Below, piece after piece: positions 51,067 to 53,297 of a stretch of 53,297 nucleotides of DNA. Each line of letters starts with the position of its first letter. Within the stretch, counting starts at the first letter, position 1. Under the pieces are notes generated by a model. That model had not been told where the DNA came from, ran no database searches, and worked only from the letters and a program-made list of their open reading frames with translations. This DNA is from Bacteroidales bacterium (GTDB lineage Bacteria > Bacteroidota > Bacteroidia > Bacteroidales > VadinHA17), in the NCBI GenBank assembly GCA_012514255.1, contig JAAZAP010000365.1:1-53297 (forward strand), in the 5' to 3' direction. Position numbers and translations under genes: made by a program.

Positions 51067-53286
51067 TCAGAATGAGAGGTTTGCGCGCATGAAGAAGTTT
51101 CTTCCCGGCTCCACGCTGACAGCTCCCCTGTTTGTCGAGAGATGGTTGGTGTAGGTGGCATCTGTAATATTATCTATGCCCGCAAATACCTGCAAAGCGG
51201 TTCTGCCAAGCATTAACCTTTTCGAGCTCATTGCCAGGTCAAGCCGCATATATCCATCTGTCTCCCGTTCGTTCCCGCCAATCCTCGTTTGTTTTGCTGC
51301 CCCCGCGAGGGTCACTTCAATTGTACCCGCCCTGTTCCAGTTATACCGCAAACCCACTCTTCCCTTGAATGGAGGGATTTGGGGAAGGTCAGCTCCGGTT
51401 TCAGTATCTCTGCCGCGGACATATGATCCGGAACCTGAAAGGACGAAGTTGTGGTAAAAGTTATATTCGAACCTCAGATCAAATCCATACAACAATGCCT
51501 TGCTGACATTTGAGTTTATCAATGCCGGGAGTGTATCAGTCGTGAATTCTGTCCCGGTAATTGTTGTATAAATGAACTCGCCGGGAGATTCAACAATCAT
51601 GTTTGACAGACGGTTCACAAAGAGCTCAGCCTGGAAGTTAAAGATACTGCTCCATTTCCTGACACCGATATCGGCCGAGAGGCCGCTCTCCGGCTTCAGC
51701 GACGGGTCACCGAGACGGACAAAATTACCAAGGTCGATATATTTGAAACGTTCCTCCAGTGACGGTGCCCTGAAAGAGCGTGCGAGATTAAATGACAGAT
51801 CTGTAATGCCGGTCAGGTTGTACAGAAGTCCGGCATTGGCACTCCAGGAGATGCTTCTCTCAGATCCTTCCGCAAAGGTTATCCTGCGGGCGGGCGACTC
51901 ATTCTCGACGCCATTAATTATAATATAGTCAACATCATAGCCTTCTTCGTTATTGACCCATACACCGTCTATCCTTCCACCGGTGATCAGTGTCAGCCTG
52001 TCGTCAACCAGTGTTGCCTCGTCCTGGATAAAAAGGCCTGAGCTGGTAAATGATGAGGCCGGGATAGGGGTCTCACCCCTGATCAGGTTGTTAGTCTTAA
52101 TAATATCTCCTGAAGGATTGATGACATCTACAGTGACATATTTTGTTCTGTCAGTTGTTAACCTGCGGCCCCACACATCCGCACCTGCTATCAGGGTGTT
52201 GCCGGACGACAGATTGAATGTGGCCTGCAACTGGCCGCCGTTGGTCATATGCTTGCCGCCGGGAGTCATCAGGTCAGGGGTGGTGCGTTGAGTGTTGCCA
52301 TTGGGCAGGGTAGTTTCAGTGACAGTGTTGGGTTTGACAGCGACGTTACGGTCAATATACTGGTTGAAATAACTGAACCTGAGGGTGCTCAGCTTTTCGG
52401 TAATACCTGTGATTTCATAACTTGCTGATAACAGTGATCTCCCGATGTCTTTATAGGTGGCCTCGGACGGCCCGGGGAAGGCTTCACCGCCCGGTATGCC
52501 GACGTCGGTTGCCATATAGCGCTGATAGTGAATTTTCAGGATATGATTATCAAATGGTTTGAATCCTGCCCTGGCTCCGAAGTTATTATAGGTATACTGG
52601 CTGTTCAGCAATGTGCCTTCGGGAGTTCGCATATCATCGGTATCAGTGTAGGTACCGGAAAGCCTCATATACCATTTATCCGATCCTGTGTTGACATCCG
52701 CATGACCTGAATACATCCTGTTGGCCGAGGCAAAGCCGGCTCCGGCATTTCCCGAGACATACAGCTGATCTGAAAAGTGTCCGTCTTTTGTGATTATATT
52801 TATGATACCACCCATTGCCCCGGTTCCGTACAGTGAGGAGAGTGCGCCTCTTATAACCTCCACACGATCGATCTCCCAGACATCAACCATGCTCATTGAT
52901 GCAGTGAGGTCAGTGGCTGTTTCAACCCGGCTGCCGTCAACAAGGGTTACCAGGCGGTTTTCATTCATGCCCCTGATATTTATATTGGTAGCCCATATAC
53001 CGTCACCGCCAAGTGAGATGCCCGGCTCCCTGTTCAGAGCGTTGGAAAGGGTGAGAGACGATTGTTTCTGATAATCTGATGCCCTCACAACGGTAAGGGG
53101 GGCAGGCAGGTCCTTCACCTTCCTGTCTATTCGGAGGCTTGAAACGACCACCTCACCAATATCGATTGTTCTCTCTGATAATGACAGAGAATCACTGCCT
53201 GGTTTCTGAGTGCCGCGGTTCTGCCCGTACGTACCCGGGAAGATGGCAAGTGAAAATAAAGCTGCAATGAAAAGTGTTTTATTCAT
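51067..53286 (-). CDS. TonB-dependent outer membrane receptor
   Basis: 739 residues, complete in the window. Residues 1-21 are a signal peptide. A TonB-box-like segment is followed by I-G-E-V-V-V-S-S near residue 43. The plug domain contains N-I-N-I-R-G-M near residue 101, V-T-L-V-D-G-S-R near 112 and G-A-L-S-S-L-Y-G-T-G-A-M-G-G near 146. The barrel has S-F-R-A-P-S-L-E-E-R-F near 508 and ends in the typical F-F-M-R-A-N-L-S-F. It resembles siderophore/haem/cobalamin-type receptors rather than SusC (no CarboxypepD-like N-terminal domain, no SusD partner). The substrate is not identifiable. Confidence 0.9.
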   Translation of the reverse strand: MNKTLFIAALFSLAIFPGTYGQNRGTQKPGSDSLSLSERTIDIGEVVVSSLRIDRKVKDLPAPLTVVRASDYQKQSSLTLSNALNREPGISLGGDGIWATNINIRGMNENRLVTLVDGSRVETATDLTASMSMVDVWEIDRVEVIRGALSSLYGTGAMGGIINIITKDGHFSDQLYVSGNAGAGFASANRMYSGHADVNTGSDKWYMRLSGTYTDTDDMRTPEGTLLNSQYTYNNFGARAGFKPFDNHILKIHYQRYMATDVGIPGGEAFPGPSEATYKDIGRSLLSASYEITGITEKLSTLRFSYFNQYIDRNVAVKPNTVTETTLPNGNTQRTTPDLMTPGGKHMTNGGQLQATFNLSSGNTLIAGADVWGRRLTTDRTKYVTVDVINPSGDIIKTNNLIRGETPIPASSFTSSGLFIQDEATLVDDRLTLITGGRIDGVWVNNEEGYDVDYIIINGVENESPARRITFAEGSERSISWSANAGLLYNLTGITDLSFNLARSFRAPSLEERFKYIDLGNFVRLGDPSLKPESGLSADIGVRKWSSIFNFQAELFVNRLSNMIVESPGEFIYTTITGTEFTTDTLPALINSNVSKALLYGFDLRFEYNFYHNFVLSGSGSYVRGRDTETGADLPQIPPFKGRVGLRYNWNRAGTIEVTLAGAAKQTRIGGNERETDGYMRLDLAMSSKRLMLGRTALQVFAGIDNITDATYTNHLSTNRGAVSVEPGRNFFMRANLSF

Positions 53287-53297
53287 TTTCTGTGTTC

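Overview
The window looks like a chromosomal piece of an anaerobic or facultatively anaerobic member of the Bacteroidota, probably Bacteroidales-like but not Bacteroides itself. The reasons are a GH44 cellulase with a C-terminal type IX secretion sorting domain, plug-and-barrel TonB receptors, SusD-free lipoprotein glycosidases, a BtuG-like surface cobalamin lipoprotein, a class III ribonucleotide reductase, and several promoters with the Bacteroidota -7 motif TAnnTTTG. No taxonomic marker gene is present, so the assignment is inference.

Region 1 (1 to about 9.4 kb) is clearly AT-richer than the rest and is a defence island on the minus strand. It holds a SacI-like type II restriction-modification pair (9051 down to 6884), a hairpin-rich spacer, and then a type 4 BREX-like operon: a BrxP-type sulfurtransferase/PAPS-reductase protein carrying a ferredoxin module and a DUF4007-like domain, a BrxC-type ATPase, and the start of a probable PglZ that runs off the left edge. 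The BrxP reading frame contains a strong internal ribosome binding site and ATG exactly where the last domain begins.

Region 2 (9.4 to 24.0 kb) is a cobalamin locus. A cobalamin riboswitch reads into nrdD-nrdG. A second one, on the other strand, reads into a long operon for B12 uptake (btuB-like, btuG-like, btuF, btuC, btuD) and salvage (cobU, cobT, cobS, cobC). The block is flanked by two same-strand remnants of a 5-oxoprolinase (pxp) locus: a 5'-truncated pxpB with an intact pxpC on the left, and a short pxpA/pxpC chimera on the right. An 81-bp stretch is shared by the two flanks.

Region 3 (24 to 53.3 kb) is a mosaic of small units. These include a membrane protein/HTH pair, a DUF4143 ATPase, a heavy-metal RND efflux operon led by a histidine-rich small protein, a DDAH-like hydrolase, a secreted GH44 endoglucanase, an HTH-membrane protein, a BlaI/M56 pair, an ARPP-1 protein divergent from a WYL-less regulator, a BNR/GH140 lipoprotein pair, a serine hydrolase, a hemerythrin, an AAA ATPase, a repeat protein of DUF6150 type, and a complete TonB receptor at the right edge.

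The spaces between these genes are full of gene fossils. They include a DUF2264-like 5' end, an amber-interrupted pRiA4b ORF-3 gene, two dehydrogenase fragments, an orphan 3' end next to a glycosidase, a copied C-terminus of the HTH-membrane gene, and two barrel-like paralogues lacking signal peptides. Tandem repeats of 45, 41 and 7 bp lie among them. Nothing resembling CRISPR, tRNA, rRNA or an intact insertion sequence was found.
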